From the NCBI RefSeq assembly GCF_002803515.1, contig NZ_PHQX01000001.1, positions 62,001 through 126,000 of the forward strand: DNA of 64,000 nucleotides. The letters run 5' to 3'. The position numbers and the translations under genes are program-made. Below are positions 35,654 through 43,327 of the stretch, in pieces. Source of the DNA: Stenotrophomonas lactitubi (GTDB taxonomy: Bacteria > Pseudomonadota > Gammaproteobacteria > Xanthomonadales > Xanthomonadaceae). The stretch's first letter is position 1. Each line of letters starts with the position of its first letter. The notes beneath the pieces were generated by a model, which saw only the letters and a program-made list of their open reading frames with translations, searched no databases and was not told where the DNA came from.

Positions 35654-37364
35654 CGGCGATCGGCATCGGCCGGCCACCGCTGAAGGTCGACCATGCCGGC
35701 TGGCGCAGGATGTTGCCGTTGCTGTCCAGGTACAGCGTGCCGGTGGCGCCGTCCAGGCCGCCTTCGGTGGCCAGCTTGTCCAGGTAGGAACTGATCTTCC
35801 AGGCATCGGCGCCGAAGGCGAACAGTCGGCTGGCCGCGCCGCGCGCACTGGGCAGGGTCTGAGCGACCTGGGCAGCGGACGGCACGCCGGACACGCTGCG
35901 CACGTTCCAGGCTTCGTTCGGGTAGATGATGCCGTCCAGCGCCACGTCTTCTTCGACCTTGCCGCTGCCGGTGGTCAGCTGCGACGTGCCCACGCGGGTG
36001 GCACCACCGGCACCGGCCAGCGCCAGCTGCGGCGCCAGCAGGCGGGCCTGCGGTGCACGTACGGCCAGGAACACGGCATCGACGGCGCCGGCGTTGCGCA
36101 CCTGCGCGCTGACATCACCCACCGTTTCGCTGACAGCAATGGTGGCGGCGACGCTGCCGCCACGCTGGGCAAAGCGCTGTGCGAATGCGGCAGCGGCGCG
36201 GCGGCCGGTGTCGTCGCTGCTGTTGATCACCAGCGCCTTGCTGCGCTCGCGGCCACGCATGTATTCGGCGGCGACGATGCCGTCGTCTTCCGGCGCCAGC
36301 GAGAAACCGGCACTGCCGGCCGGCGGCGCATCCTTGCCGCGGTTCAGGCCCAGCACCGGTACCGGCAGCTGCTGGCGGCCATACACGGCATCCACCTCGT
36401 CGCGGCCGAGCGGGCCGACCACGAAGTCGGCGCCGGACGCCACGGCCTTGTCATACGCGGCCAGCGCACCGGCCGGGGTACCGGCGGTGTCGAAGAAGTT
36501 GACCTCCGGACGACGACGGGTTTCGCCGTAGTACGCGCTGAGCAGGCCATCGCGCACTGGCTGCGCGGCCGTGGCCAGGCGGCCGCTGAGCGGCAGCAGC
36601 ACGGCCAGCTTGGCCGGCGGGCGGTAGCCATCGCTCATCGCCGGCGGGCGCTTGCTGGTGTCGAACTGGGCGGCGCCATCGCGATCGAACGGGCGCGGCA
36701 GCGGCAGGCCACGGGCGATCAGCGCGCGGCCAGCGAAGTTGTACAGCGGGTCATTGGCCGGCAATGCAGCGGCACGACTGCGCAGGGTGGCATCGTCGAG
36801 GGTGCCGAGCAGACCGGAGATGGCCGCCTGGTTCTCGCTGCGCGCAGCGCCGGCCAGACCGGCATGTGCACGGGCGCGTTCGGTGGCGGCGCCGAACGCG
36901 TCGCCGGTGGCCTGCAGGGCATTGGCGCGGGCCAAGAACCAGCGCGTGCGCAGGCTCGGGTGCACGTTGTCGCCATGATCCTTCAGCAGGGCCAGCGCCT
37001 GCGCCGGCTGCTTGTCGGCCAGCGCCAGTTCGGCACTGGCCAGCTGGTAGCGCTGCAGGCTGGCGCCGTTCACCTGGCGGGCGGTCACCTGGCCCAGCAG
37101 GCTGCGCGCGCGGGCGCTGTCACCGGCCAGATGCCAGGCCCAGGCCGCATCGGCCAGGGCGTTGCTGCGGGCACCACCACGCAGGGTGGCGGCCAGCGCT
37201 TCCAGTTGCAGGGCGGCGTCGCGCGGCTTGCCTTGTTCGATCAGCGCCAACGCCTGGCTCTGGGCCGGCGATTCGGGCGCGCTGACGAGGCTGGTGGTGG
37301 CACAACCGGCCAGCAGCATCAACGACAGCGACAGGGCAGAGATGCGTGCGGCGGGCTTGTTCAT
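35643..37364 (-). CDS. lpoA: Penicillin-binding protein activator LpoA (LppC family lipoprotein)
   Basis: 573 residues. The lipoprotein signal is visible: LMLLAGC with lipid-carrying Cys21. An N-terminal helical TPR region (about 25-250) is followed by a periplasmic-binding-protein fold (about 255-570) with [14 protein letters not shown] and FNDYGR-like segments. LpoA activates PBP1A from the outer membrane for peptidoglycan synthesis. I placed the start at MNKPAARIS, preceded by GGA; the ATG 12 bases earlier is the alternative. Order rsmI (divergent)-lpoA-yraN is as in E. coli. It is longer upstream of the yraN overlap than any frame-shift would allow, so intact. Confidence 0.92.
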   Translation of the reverse strand: MNKPAARISALSLSLMLLAGCATTSLVSAPESPAQSQALALIEQGKPRDAALQLEALAATLRGGARSNALADAAWAWHLAGDSARARSLLGQVTARQVNGASLQRYQLASAELALADKQPAQALALLKDHGDNVHPSLRTRWFLARANALQATGDAFGAATERARAHAGLAGAARSENQAAISGLLGTLDDATLRSRAAALPANDPLYNFAGRALIARGLPLPRPFDRDGAAQFDTSKRPPAMSDGYRPPAKLAVLLPLSGRLATAAQPVRDGLLSAYYGETRRRPEVNFFDTAGTPAGALAAYDKAVASGADFVVGPLGRDEVDAVYGRQQLPVPVLGLNRGKDAPPAGSAGFSLAPEDDGIVAAEYMRGRERSKALVINSSDDTGRRAAAAFAQRFAQRGGSVAATIAVSETVGDVSAQVRNAGAVDAVFLAVRAPQARLLAPQLALAGAGGATRVGTSQLTTGSGKVEEDVALDGIIYPNEAWNVRSVSGVPSAAQVAQTLPSARGAASRLFAFGADAWKISSYLDKLATEGGLDGATGTLYLDSNGNILRQPAWSTFSGGRPMPIAGGR

Positions 37365-37445
37365 GATCGGGTCCATGCGATGAGGGCAGCGGCCTTGGCC
37401 AGGTACACGCTAGGATTCTACCCTTGCCCCGTGAGTACCGCTGAA

Positions 37446-38264
37446 ATGAGTGTCCCAACCCTGTATGTCGTCGCCACGCCGATCGGCAACCTGGCCGATC
37501 TGAGCCCGCGCGCGCAGGAAGTGCTGCGTTCGGTGGCGGCCATCTGCGCCGAGGACACCCGCCGCAGCGGCCAGCTGCTGTCCCATTTCGGCATCCAGCA
37601 GCCGCTGGTGGCCCTGCACGAGCACAACGAAGAGGCCCTGGCCCAGCGCCTGGTGGCACGCCTGCAGGCCGGCGAGTCGCTGGCGCTGGTCAGCGATGCC
37701 GGCACCCCGCTGGTCAGCGATCCGGGCTTCCGCCTGGTGCGCGCGGCGCGCGCGGCCGGCATCAAGGTCAGCCCGATTCCCGGCGCCTGCGCCGCCATTG
37801 CCGCGTTGAGCGTGGCCGGACTGCCCAGCGACCGCTTTACGTTCGAGGGCTTCCTGCCGGCCAAGGCCAGCGGCCGCCGCGACCGCCTGCAGGGGCTGGC
37901 CGGCGAAGTGCGCACGATGGTGTTCTACGAATCCTCGCACCGCATCACCGAATCCCTGGCCGACATGGCGGCGATCTTTGGCGGCGAGCGCCCGGCCGTG
38001 CTGGCGCGTGAGCTGACCAAGCTGTTCGAGACCGTGCTGGACGGCGACCTGGCCGGGCTGCTGGCGCAGGTGGAAGCGGACGACAACCAGCGCAAGGGCG
38101 AGTTCGTGGTGATGGTGCAGGGCGCTGGTGATGATGCCGAGGCGCAGCTGGCGCACGGCCGCCAGGTCTACGCCAAGCTGAGCGAGCACCTGCCGCCGTC
38201 GACCGCGGCCAAGCTGGCCGCCGAGTTGACCGGTGCACCGCGCAAGGCGTTGTACGGCAGTTGA
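37446..38264 (+). CDS. rsmI: 16S rRNA 2'-O-ribose C1402 methyltransferase RsmI
   Basis: 272 residues. Transferred methyl goes to C1402 in the decoding centre. Signatures are PTLYVVATPIGNLADLSPRA at the N-terminus, AEDTRRSGQLL, SDAGTPLVSDPG, FEGFLPAKASGRR and the C-terminal LTKLFETV. Start ATG at 37446; a GTG at 37431 is an in-frame alternative and neither has a strong ribosome-binding site. A very long frame from 35562 is a shadow of the yraN/lpoA region. It is divergent from lpoA, with about 80 bases between. Confidence 0.96.
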   Translation: MSVPTLYVVATPIGNLADLSPRAQEVLRSVAAICAEDTRRSGQLLSHFGIQQPLVALHEHNEEALAQRLVARLQAGESLALVSDAGTPLVSDPGFRLVRAARAAGIKVSPIPGACAAIAALSVAGLPSDRFTFEGFLPAKASGRRDRLQGLAGEVRTMVFYESSHRITESLADMAAIFGGERPAVLARELTKLFETVLDGDLAGLLAQVEADDNQRKGEFVVMVQGAGDDAEAQLAHGRQVYAKLSEHLPPSTAAKLAAELTGAPRKALYGS

Positions 38265-38284
38265 TCGAGGTTGGGTGAATCGCA

Positions 38285-38366
38285 GCCACGCATGGCGTGG
38301 CTCTACTGCGGTGCGGCGGGATCCACCCCATTGCGCGTGCACGGTAGATCCACGCCATGCGTGGAT
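38285..38366. repeat. SMAG-type palindromes between rsmI and the PDZ gene
   Basis: GCCACGCATGGCGTGGCTCTAC (38285-38306) and GTAGATCCACGCCATGCGTGGAT (38344-38366), inverted, with CTAC/GTAG at facing ends. Confidence 0.85.
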
Positions 38367-38391
38367 GAAGAAACCGCAGACAAGGACGAAA

Positions 38392-39195
38392 ATGATGTCG
38401 GCAAAAGGATTTTCACTGGTGTTGGCCATGGCGGTTTCCGCCCACGCGTGGGCGGGCGAGGAGATCCGCCCCTCCGAGCTGGGGCCTGGCTTCACCGGCT
38501 ATGCGCTGTTCGATCCTGGCCTGGTGCAGCTGCAGCAGGGGCCGTATGTGGAAGGCAACCACGCGATGGTCATCTACACCGCGGCGCGCGAAGCAGTAGA
38601 CCTGGCCGAGGGCTGCCCGCAGGTGGATCCCGCCGCGCGCGAAGAGATCGAGCAGGCCTACCAGCAGATGGCGGCCGACCAGCACAGGTATGTCAGTGCG
38701 CGCCAGTGGACGCAGTTGCGTCGAGCGCTGCACGGCAGCTACAAACAACCGCCGCTGCGTGGCGTGCTGGAATGTGGCGCCTTTGCCTTGCAGGCGCCGC
38801 ATTTCGATGAACGGCTGGAGGGGCGCCTGCTCGCCCACACCGAGATGTCGCGCTCTGCCAACGGCGCCGTCGATGATCGCGCCGACGCCTTGCGTCCGGC
38901 GTTGGGGCTGGGAATGGCGGGAGGAACGCTGGTCAATCACGTGCTCAGCGGCAGCAACGCCGAGCGGGCCGGCCTGCGCGCCAATGACGTGGTGCTGTCG
39001 GTGCAGGGCACCGCCGTGGCGACGACCTACGGCATCGAACAGGTCCTTCGCGCATATGCGCCTGGTGACCGCGTACAGCTGAAGGTGCGCCGCACGGTGC
39101 TGGATCTGGCAACCGGTGCCTCGTCGCAGGCGCTGGAGATCGCGCTGGTGCTGGAATCACGGGCGGCGTTGCTGACGCCTGCGCAGGCGCGTTAA
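38392..39195 (+). CDS. Secreted PDZ-domain protein
   Basis: 267 residues starting at the ATG that follows AAGGA (a second ATG three bases later is possible). A signal peptide (about 1-24, AWAG) precedes a region rich in charged helices and a PDZ domain (about 160-245), with GMAGGTLVNHVLSGSNAERAGLRANDVVLSVQGTAVATT as the core. PDZ domains bind C-termini or anchor proteases; no protease domain is present. It has cysteines near 80 and 128 that could form a disulfide. I do not recognise the N-terminal family. Confidence 0.75.
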   Translation: MMSAKGFSLVLAMAVSAHAWAGEEIRPSELGPGFTGYALFDPGLVQLQQGPYVEGNHAMVIYTAAREAVDLAEGCPQVDPAAREEIEQAYQQMAADQHRYVSARQWTQLRRALHGSYKQPPLRGVLECGAFALQAPHFDERLEGRLLAHTEMSRSANGAVDDRADALRPALGLGMAGGTLVNHVLSGSNAERAGLRANDVVLSVQGTAVATTYGIEQVLRAYAPGDRVQLKVRRTVLDLATGASSQALEIALVLESRAALLTPAQAR

Positions 39196-39213
39196 GCCTG
39201 CAGGTGGCCTGTG

Positions 39214-39239
39214 CAGCCACGCATGGCGTGGCTCTACTG
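39214..39239. repeat. SMAG palindrome, single unit
   Basis: GCAGCCACGCATGGCGTGGC followed by TCTAC, 18 bases after the PDZ gene stop. Confidence 0.8.
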
Positions 39240-39295
39240 CCGGGATGGATGAACCGCGCGCCGTAATCAACCCGGCAGGGCAGGTCCACGTGCGG

Positions 39296-39301
39296 TAGAA
39301 T
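39296..39301 (+). promoter_or_regulatory. rnpB -10 element (candidate)
   Basis: TAGAAT lies about 9 bases before the start of RNase P RNA. No good -35 is present at the usual distance. Confidence 0.5.
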
Positions 39302-39308
39302 GCGCGCG

Positions 39309-39660
39309 GCGGAGTCGGCCAGACAGTCGCGTCATCCCTTCGGGGGTGCCGAGGAAAGTCCGGGCTCCATAGGGCAAGGTGCCAGGTAACGCCTGGGCGG
39401 CGCAAGCCGACGGAAAGTGCAACAGAAAGATACCGCCTACGTCTTCTTCGGAAGGCCGGTAAGGGTGAAATGGTGCGGTAAGAGCGCACCGCGAGTCTGG
39501 CAACAGACCGGTACGGCAAACCCCACCTGGAGCAAGACCAAATAGGGATCCATTGGCGCGGCCCGCGTTGGATCCGGGTAGGTTGCTTGAGCGTTGCGGC
39601 GACGTAACGCCTAGAGGAATGACTGTCCACGACAGAACCCGGCTTATCGGCCGGCTCCGC
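39309..39660 (+). ncRNA. rnpB: RNase P RNA component, class A
   Basis: About 350 bases with all the conserved blocks: GAGGAAAGTCCGGGCTCC, CAAGCCGACGGAAAGTGCAAC followed by AGAAAGATACCGCC, AGGGTGAAATGGTGCGGTAA, and AGAGGAATGACTGTCCACGA followed by ACCCGGCTTA. P1 is formed by GGAGTCGGCC (39311-39320) and GGCCGGCTCC (39649-39658). It matures the 5' end of tRNAs. The gene is preceded by TAGAAT and followed by palindromes that may help end the transcript. No tRNA lies nearby. Confidence 0.97.
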
Positions 39661-39671
39661 CCCTTCATTCC

Positions 39672-39721
39672 ATCCACGCATGGCGTGGATCTACCAGGTA
39701 GTGCCGGCCGCTGGCCGGCAC
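39672..39721. repeat. Two SMAG units after rnpB
   Basis: ATCCACGCATGGCGTGGATCTAC (39672-39694) and GTAGTGCCGGCCGCTGGCCGGC (39698-39719), facing inverted with adjacent CTAC and GTAG ends. Confidence 0.85.
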
Positions 39722-39740
39722 CCGGAATCACCTGCCGGCC

Positions 39741-40220
39741 TCAGCCCGGCTTCCGGTACTGCCCGGCGGAAATGAACTGCGAGAAGCGCTCGCACCACAC
39801 CACCACGGTGGTGAACTCATCCACGTCCACATCGGCCGGCACATCCACCAGGAAGCGGTTGAAGGTCTTGACCTCGCCGATGCGCTGGGCCTTGTCCTTG
39901 ATCTTCAGGAAGTCGGCCTTGTTGTCGACGAAGTCGCGGACCAGGTAGACCTTGTAGTCCGGGCCCGGGCCCATCTTGCCGTCGAAGGCGACCTGGCGGG
40001 CGCTGACGCTGACCTTGCCATCGGCCCAATGCACCGCGTCACTGCCTTTGAGGTCGCGGCGGAAGGTGGTGCGGTAAGTAGCGTCGGCCATCGCGGTCTG
40101 TACCTGCTCGACCGGCGGATCGTCGGGGGCGATCAGGATGGGCAGGAAATACACGCCCAGGCCGAAGCCAAGGCCGAGGGTGAGTGCGTGGGTGGCGAGC
40201 AGGATGAGGATGCGGCGCAT
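39741..40220 (-). CDS. Membrane-anchored DM13-domain-like protein
   Basis: 159 residues. The start MRRILILLATHALTLGLG has a strong AAGGAGG at the right distance; the longer frame upstream to 40622 is not coding. One N-terminal membrane anchor (about 5-28) and a soluble domain (about 55-155): GKVSVSARQVAFDGKMGPGPDYKVYLV, GEVKTFNRFLVDVP and VVVWCERFSQFISAGQY match the DM13 pattern, a domain proposed to handle electron transfer through its cysteine (here the single mature Cys near residue 146). An internal membrane-attached position is likely. A TATAAA on the minus strand near 40290 may be its -10. Confidence 0.78.
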   Translation of the reverse strand: MRRILILLATHALTLGLGFGLGVYFLPILIAPDDPPVEQVQTAMADATYRTTFRRDLKGSDAVHWADGKVSVSARQVAFDGKMGPGPDYKVYLVRDFVDNKADFLKIKDKAQRIGEVKTFNRFLVDVPADVDVDEFTTVVVWCERFSQFISAGQYRKPG

Positions 40221-40456
40221 GGGGCCTCCTTGTGGGTGTGGATCGCGCGGCATGGCGCCGGGCAGGACCACCTTGGGAGGCTGGGGGCGACATTTATAGA
40301 CACAGTGCCGAAGGCGAAAAGGGCACAGCGGGGTGTCTGTGGTGCTGTAGCCCTTGTGGCAGAGGCGGGTATTGGTCGCGCCCTGAAGCTGAATGACGCG
40401 TTTGGTCTGTCCCGTCGACGGCCCATTTGATGGAGAACACGACACGCGGGGCGCTG
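40221..40456. other. Intergenic region upstream of the DM13-like gene
   Basis: It holds the ribosome-binding site and a possible TATAAA promoter on the minus strand. I see no other gene or RNA. Confidence 0.5.
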
Positions 40457-40532
40457 GTAGTGCCGGCCGCTGGCCGGCAGGCACGTGACCTGCCCGTAGG
40501 TGCAGAGGTTGCCGGCCAGCGGCCGGCACTAC
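40457..40532. repeat. SMAG palindrome pair
   Basis: GTAGTGCCGGCCGCTGGCCGGC and the inverse GCCGGCCAGCGGCCGGCACTAC, about 30 bases apart, just before the stop of the next gene (-). Confidence 0.88.
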
Positions 40533-40536
40533 CGGG

Positions 40537-41313
40537 TCAGAAAATGACGTGACTCTGTCCGCTGGGTACGCCTTGCGGTCCAAAGCGGCGTTCATGGATT
40601 TCGCCGTGGCCGTTCGCGTCAATCAGCAGCACGGTGCTGGCGCGGGTGCCGTAATCGTCGCCACGGATGAAGGCGGGGCTGAGCCAGCGTTCGCGCTCCA
40701 TGCCGATGCCGGTATCGGGCAGGTCGCTGTCGGCCGGGCGATGTTCGTCGGCCAGGGCGTTCCACAGTGGGGTCAGATCCCTTTCCCCTTGGGAACGGGA
40801 TCTGACCCCGTCCTGTTCCAGCCAAGCGGAAAGGGCGTCCATCAACCGCCGGGTCTTCGGCCAGGGCGCGTCGATGGCGCCATTGGACATGCCATGTACG
40901 CCCGGGCCAAGCGTCTGTCGCTCGGCCGGGTGGTTGCCCAGGTATTCCAGGCTGTGGCCATCGGCCAGCAGCAGGTTGAACGGTGCGTAGGCAGCGGAGA
41001 TTCCGGCCAGACGTTCTATATGCGTACCCGCCGGATCGCGGCCACGCAGGTAGTCGGCTACCAGCGCACCACGTGACGGCCCGGTCTGGGCAGCCTGCGG
41101 ATCGCGGACGTTGGTCACCACCGCCATCCTGCCGCCGGCACCGACGCCGGCCCAGCCGCCGCCGGAGCGCAGGTCGCGCCCGCCGATGACGGACGTCTCA
41201 TCCTGCCAGGGGGCCAGGGCCGCAGTCGGGCGGGCGTGGAACTCATCACGGTTGCCGGCCATGACCAACCGCCAGCGCGGGTGGTGCAGCCAGCCAAGAG
41301 CAAGCAGGCACAT
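40537..41313 (-). CDS. NRDE / TANGO2-family protein
   Basis: 258 residues. The N-terminus MCLLALGWLHHPRWRLVMAGNRDEFHARPT carries the GNRDE motif with Cys2 that names the family; the start is unambiguous. Further family blocks are GGRDLRSGGGWAGV, FNLLLADG, and HGMSNG with a late DYGTRASTVLLID. TANGO2-like proteins occur in bacteria and in mitochondria/cytosol; a haem-related role has been proposed but is not settled. A GGGGTC...GACCCC palindrome lies within the gene (40769-40809) and is read in frame as GVRSRSQGERDLTP; see findings. The gene stands alone, divergent from the mraZ unit. Confidence 0.9.
   Translation of the reverse strand: MCLLALGWLHHPRWRLVMAGNRDEFHARPTAALAPWQDETSVIGGRDLRSGGGWAGVGAGGRMAVVTNVRDPQAAQTGPSRGALVADYLRGRDPAGTHIERLAGISAAYAPFNLLLADGHSLEYLGNHPAERQTLGPGVHGMSNGAIDAPWPKTRRLMDALSAWLEQDGVRSRSQGERDLTPLWNALADEHRPADSDLPDTGIGMERERWLSPAFIRGDDYGTRASTVLLIDANGHGEIHERRFGPQGVPSGQSHVIF
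40769..40809. repeat. GGGGTC...GACCCC hairpin repeat, copy 5, inside a coding region
   Basis: GGGGTCAGATCCC and GGGATCTGACCCC are a perfect 13-bp stem in the TANGO2-like gene; the four other copies lie in intergenic sequence. No frame is broken. Confidence 0.85.
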
Positions 41314-41449
41314 GGGGCCATTGTGCCCGGTTTGCGCAGAGTGGCGTCGCTTTCGGCCCGTTCTGGATGAATGCGCAGGCCATGTTTCACGCGCCCTCCA
41401 CACCCCTGAACTTCCGTTCAATCTCAAAAATTGAGACGGATCAGCAACT

Positions 41450-41458
41450 TGTGGATAA
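41450..41458 (-). promoter_or_regulatory. DnaA-box-like site upstream of mraZ
   Basis: TGTGGATAA on the plus strand is the exact complement of the consensus DnaA box TTATCCACA. It is about 180 bases before mraZ; a weaker match TGTGGATTT is at 41584. Single boxes also occur by chance. Confidence 0.4.
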
Positions 41459-41528
41459 ACCTTGAACAACTCTCTAAACATTGGCGCAAGCCATTGATGC
41501 GGCTGGCGATTTCCCTGCTGAAAAGTTG

Positions 41529-41556
41529 TTGACAACCCTTTGGCCGCTGCTAAGGT
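41529..41556 (+). promoter_or_regulatory. mraZ (dcw) sigma-70 promoter
   Basis: TTGACA at 41529-41534 and TAAGGT at 41551-41556 with a 16-base spacer. The predicted start point is near 41563, within the operator boxes. This promoter would drive the whole dcw cluster. Confidence 0.6.
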
Positions 41557-41600
41557 GGGCATCAGAGGGAAATCCGGGTGTTTTGTGGATTTTCGTGGTT
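41556..41600. promoter_or_regulatory. MraZ operator, five boxes at 10-bp period
   Basis: TGGGC (41556), AGGGA (41566), GGGTG (41576), TGGAT (41586) and TGGTT (41596) each begin exactly 10 bases apart, in a run that covers the transcription start. MraZ is known to bind repeated (T)GGG-type boxes with 5-base gaps and repress its own operon. Confidence 0.75.
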
Positions 41601-41637
41601 CAATGTTTCACCGGGCGAAGGATAAGGTGCAGGCGTC

Positions 41638-42084
41638 GTGTTCCAGGGCGAGACGGCCATCACAGTTGACGACAAAGGACGCATGGCGGTTCCCACCGCT
41701 CACCGCGACCTCGTTGCGCGCGTCAGCAACAACCGTCTCGTGTTGACCTACAACCCCTTCGAATCGGGCTGCCTGTGGCTGTATGCCGAGTCGGAATGGG
41801 AGCGGGTACGCGACGACGTCATGTCCAAACCCAACACACAGCGCGTCGTACGTCTGCTGCAGCAGAAGCTGGTCGGTTCAGCCGCCCACCTGGAGCTGGA
41901 CGGCAACGGTCGCATCAGCATTCCCGCCAGCCACCGCGGTGCGGTGGGCATTGAGAAGAAGGCGGTATTGCTCGGTATGGGCGACAAATTCGAATTGTGG
42001 AGCGAGCAGGCGCATCGGGCCCTGATCCAGCAGACGTTGTCTGATGAGGATCTGGGTGATGGGTTGCTCGACCTGAAGTTGTGA
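41638..42084 (+). CDS. mraZ: Transcriptional regulator MraZ
   Basis: 148 residues from a GTG start; AAGG lies 10 bases before. Two SpoVT/AbrB-like halves are visible ([18 protein letters not shown] near 1-20 and the second half with the matching D(G/K)xGRISIP at about 82-90). MraZ binds DNA as a ring and represses the dcw operon. The stop TGA overlaps the rsmH GTG. The operator boxes upstream match its known binding mode, supporting self-repression. Length is normal. Confidence 0.95.
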   Translation: MFQGETAITVDDKGRMAVPTAHRDLVARVSNNRLVLTYNPFESGCLWLYAESEWERVRDDVMSKPNTQRVVRLLQQKLVGSAAHLELDGNGRISIPASHRGAVGIEKKAVLLGMGDKFELWSEQAHRALIQQTLSDEDLGDGLLDLKL

Positions 42085-43067
42085 GCCGGGGTGCCCGGAT
42101 GCGCCCAGAAGCGCAGACCGGTCACCTTCCGGTGTCGCAGTCGCCGGCGGTGCATCTGCCGGTCCTGTACACCCAGGTCCTGGAAGGCCTGAGGGTGATC
42201 GAAAACGGACGTTATCTGGATGGCACGTTCGGTCGTGGCGGTCATGCACGTGGCGTGCTCACCCAGCTCGGTCCCGAGGGACGCCTGCTGGTCATGGACA
42301 AGGATCCGGAAGCCATTGCCGTTGCCGAGCGCGATTTCGCGCCGGACCCGCGCGTGTCGATCTTCCGCGGCAGCTTCGCCCAGCTGCTGCAGTGGAACGA
42401 GACCGCCGAAGGCCTGGATGGCGTGCTGTTCGACCTTGGCGTGTCCTCGCCGCAGCTGGATGTCGCCGAGCGGGGTTTCAGCTTCGGCAAGGACGGCCCG
42501 CTGGACATGCGCATGGACCCTGACAGCGGCGAAAGCGCTGCGCAGTGGATCAACCGCGTTGAAGAGCGCGAGCTGATGGACGTGCTGTGGACCTATGGCG
42601 AAGAGCGGCAGGGCCGACGTATCGCCAAGGCCATCGTGGCCCGCCGGGACAAGCAGCCGTTCTCGCGTACTGCAGAACTGGCCGAGTTGATCGCCTCCGT
42701 GATGCCGCGTGGCAAGGACAAGATCCACCCGGCCACGCGCAGCTTCCAGGCCATCCGCATCCACATCAACCGCGAACTGGCCGATCTCGAAGCCGGGCTC
42801 GATGCGGCCGTGCAGCGGCTCAAGCCCGGTGGCCGGCTGGCGGTCATCAGCTTCCACTCGCTGGAAGACCGCATCGTCAAGCAGTACATGAACCGCCTGG
42901 CCAAGGCGCCGCCGGCCAACCGCCGGCTGCCCGAGGCGCAGGTGTTCGTGCCGACGCTGGACCTGATCGGTGGCGCCATCAAGGCCACTGACGAAGAGCT
43001 GGCGATGAACCCGCGCGCCCGCAGCGCCGTGCTGCGTGTTGCCCAGAAGCGGGAGGCCGATGCATGA
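42081..43067 (+). CDS. rsmH: 16S rRNA m4C1402 methyltransferase RsmH (MraW)
   Basis: 328 residues from a GTG at 42081 overlapping mraZ's stop; an ATG at 42099 is the alternative and closer to typical homologues. It N4-methylates C1402, the base whose ribose RsmI methylates (gene at 37446). Signatures: [94 protein letters not shown]. The C-terminal end touches ftsL (ATGA overlap). Cytoplasmic. Confidence 0.96.
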   Translation: MSRGARMRPEAQTGHLPVSQSPAVHLPVLYTQVLEGLRVIENGRYLDGTFGRGGHARGVLTQLGPEGRLLVMDKDPEAIAVAERDFAPDPRVSIFRGSFAQLLQWNETAEGLDGVLFDLGVSSPQLDVAERGFSFGKDGPLDMRMDPDSGESAAQWINRVEERELMDVLWTYGEERQGRRIAKAIVARRDKQPFSRTAELAELIASVMPRGKDKIHPATRSFQAIRIHINRELADLEAGLDAAVQRLKPGGRLAVISFHSLEDRIVKQYMNRLAKAPPANRRLPEAQVFVPTLDLIGGAIKATDEELAMNPRARSAVLRVAQKREADA

Positions 43068-43327
43068 GCCGGCTGTTGCTGATCATCCTGTTGGCCTGCA
43101 CCGTGGCCTCGGCGATCGGCGTCGTGTTCGTGCGTCATCGTCACCGGCAGACGTTCATCGAGCTGTCGCGCGCCGAGCGTGCGCGTGATGACCTGAACAT
43201 CGAATTCGGCCGCCTGCAGCTGGAGCAGGCGACCCTGGCCGAAGCCAACCGCGTGGACAGCATCGCCCGCGAAAAGCTCGGCATGAAGTTCCCCGAGGCC
43301 GCCGACGTCGTGGTGGTGCGCCCATGA
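43064..43327 (+). CDS. ftsL: Cell division protein FtsL
   Basis: 87 residues: short cytoplasmic tail, membrane helix (about 3-24), then a periplasmic coiled coil (about 27-80) with heptad-like [23 protein letters not shown]. FtsL joins FtsQ and FtsB to activate FtsWI. The protein is small and poorly conserved, but its position between rsmH and ftsI and its one-helix plus coiled-coil form are decisive. It overlaps both neighbours by 4 bases, so translation is coupled. Confidence 0.92.
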   Translation: MSRLLLIILLACTVASAIGVVFVRHRHRQTFIELSRAERARDDLNIEFGRLQLEQATLAEANRVDSIAREKLGMKFPEAADVVVVRP

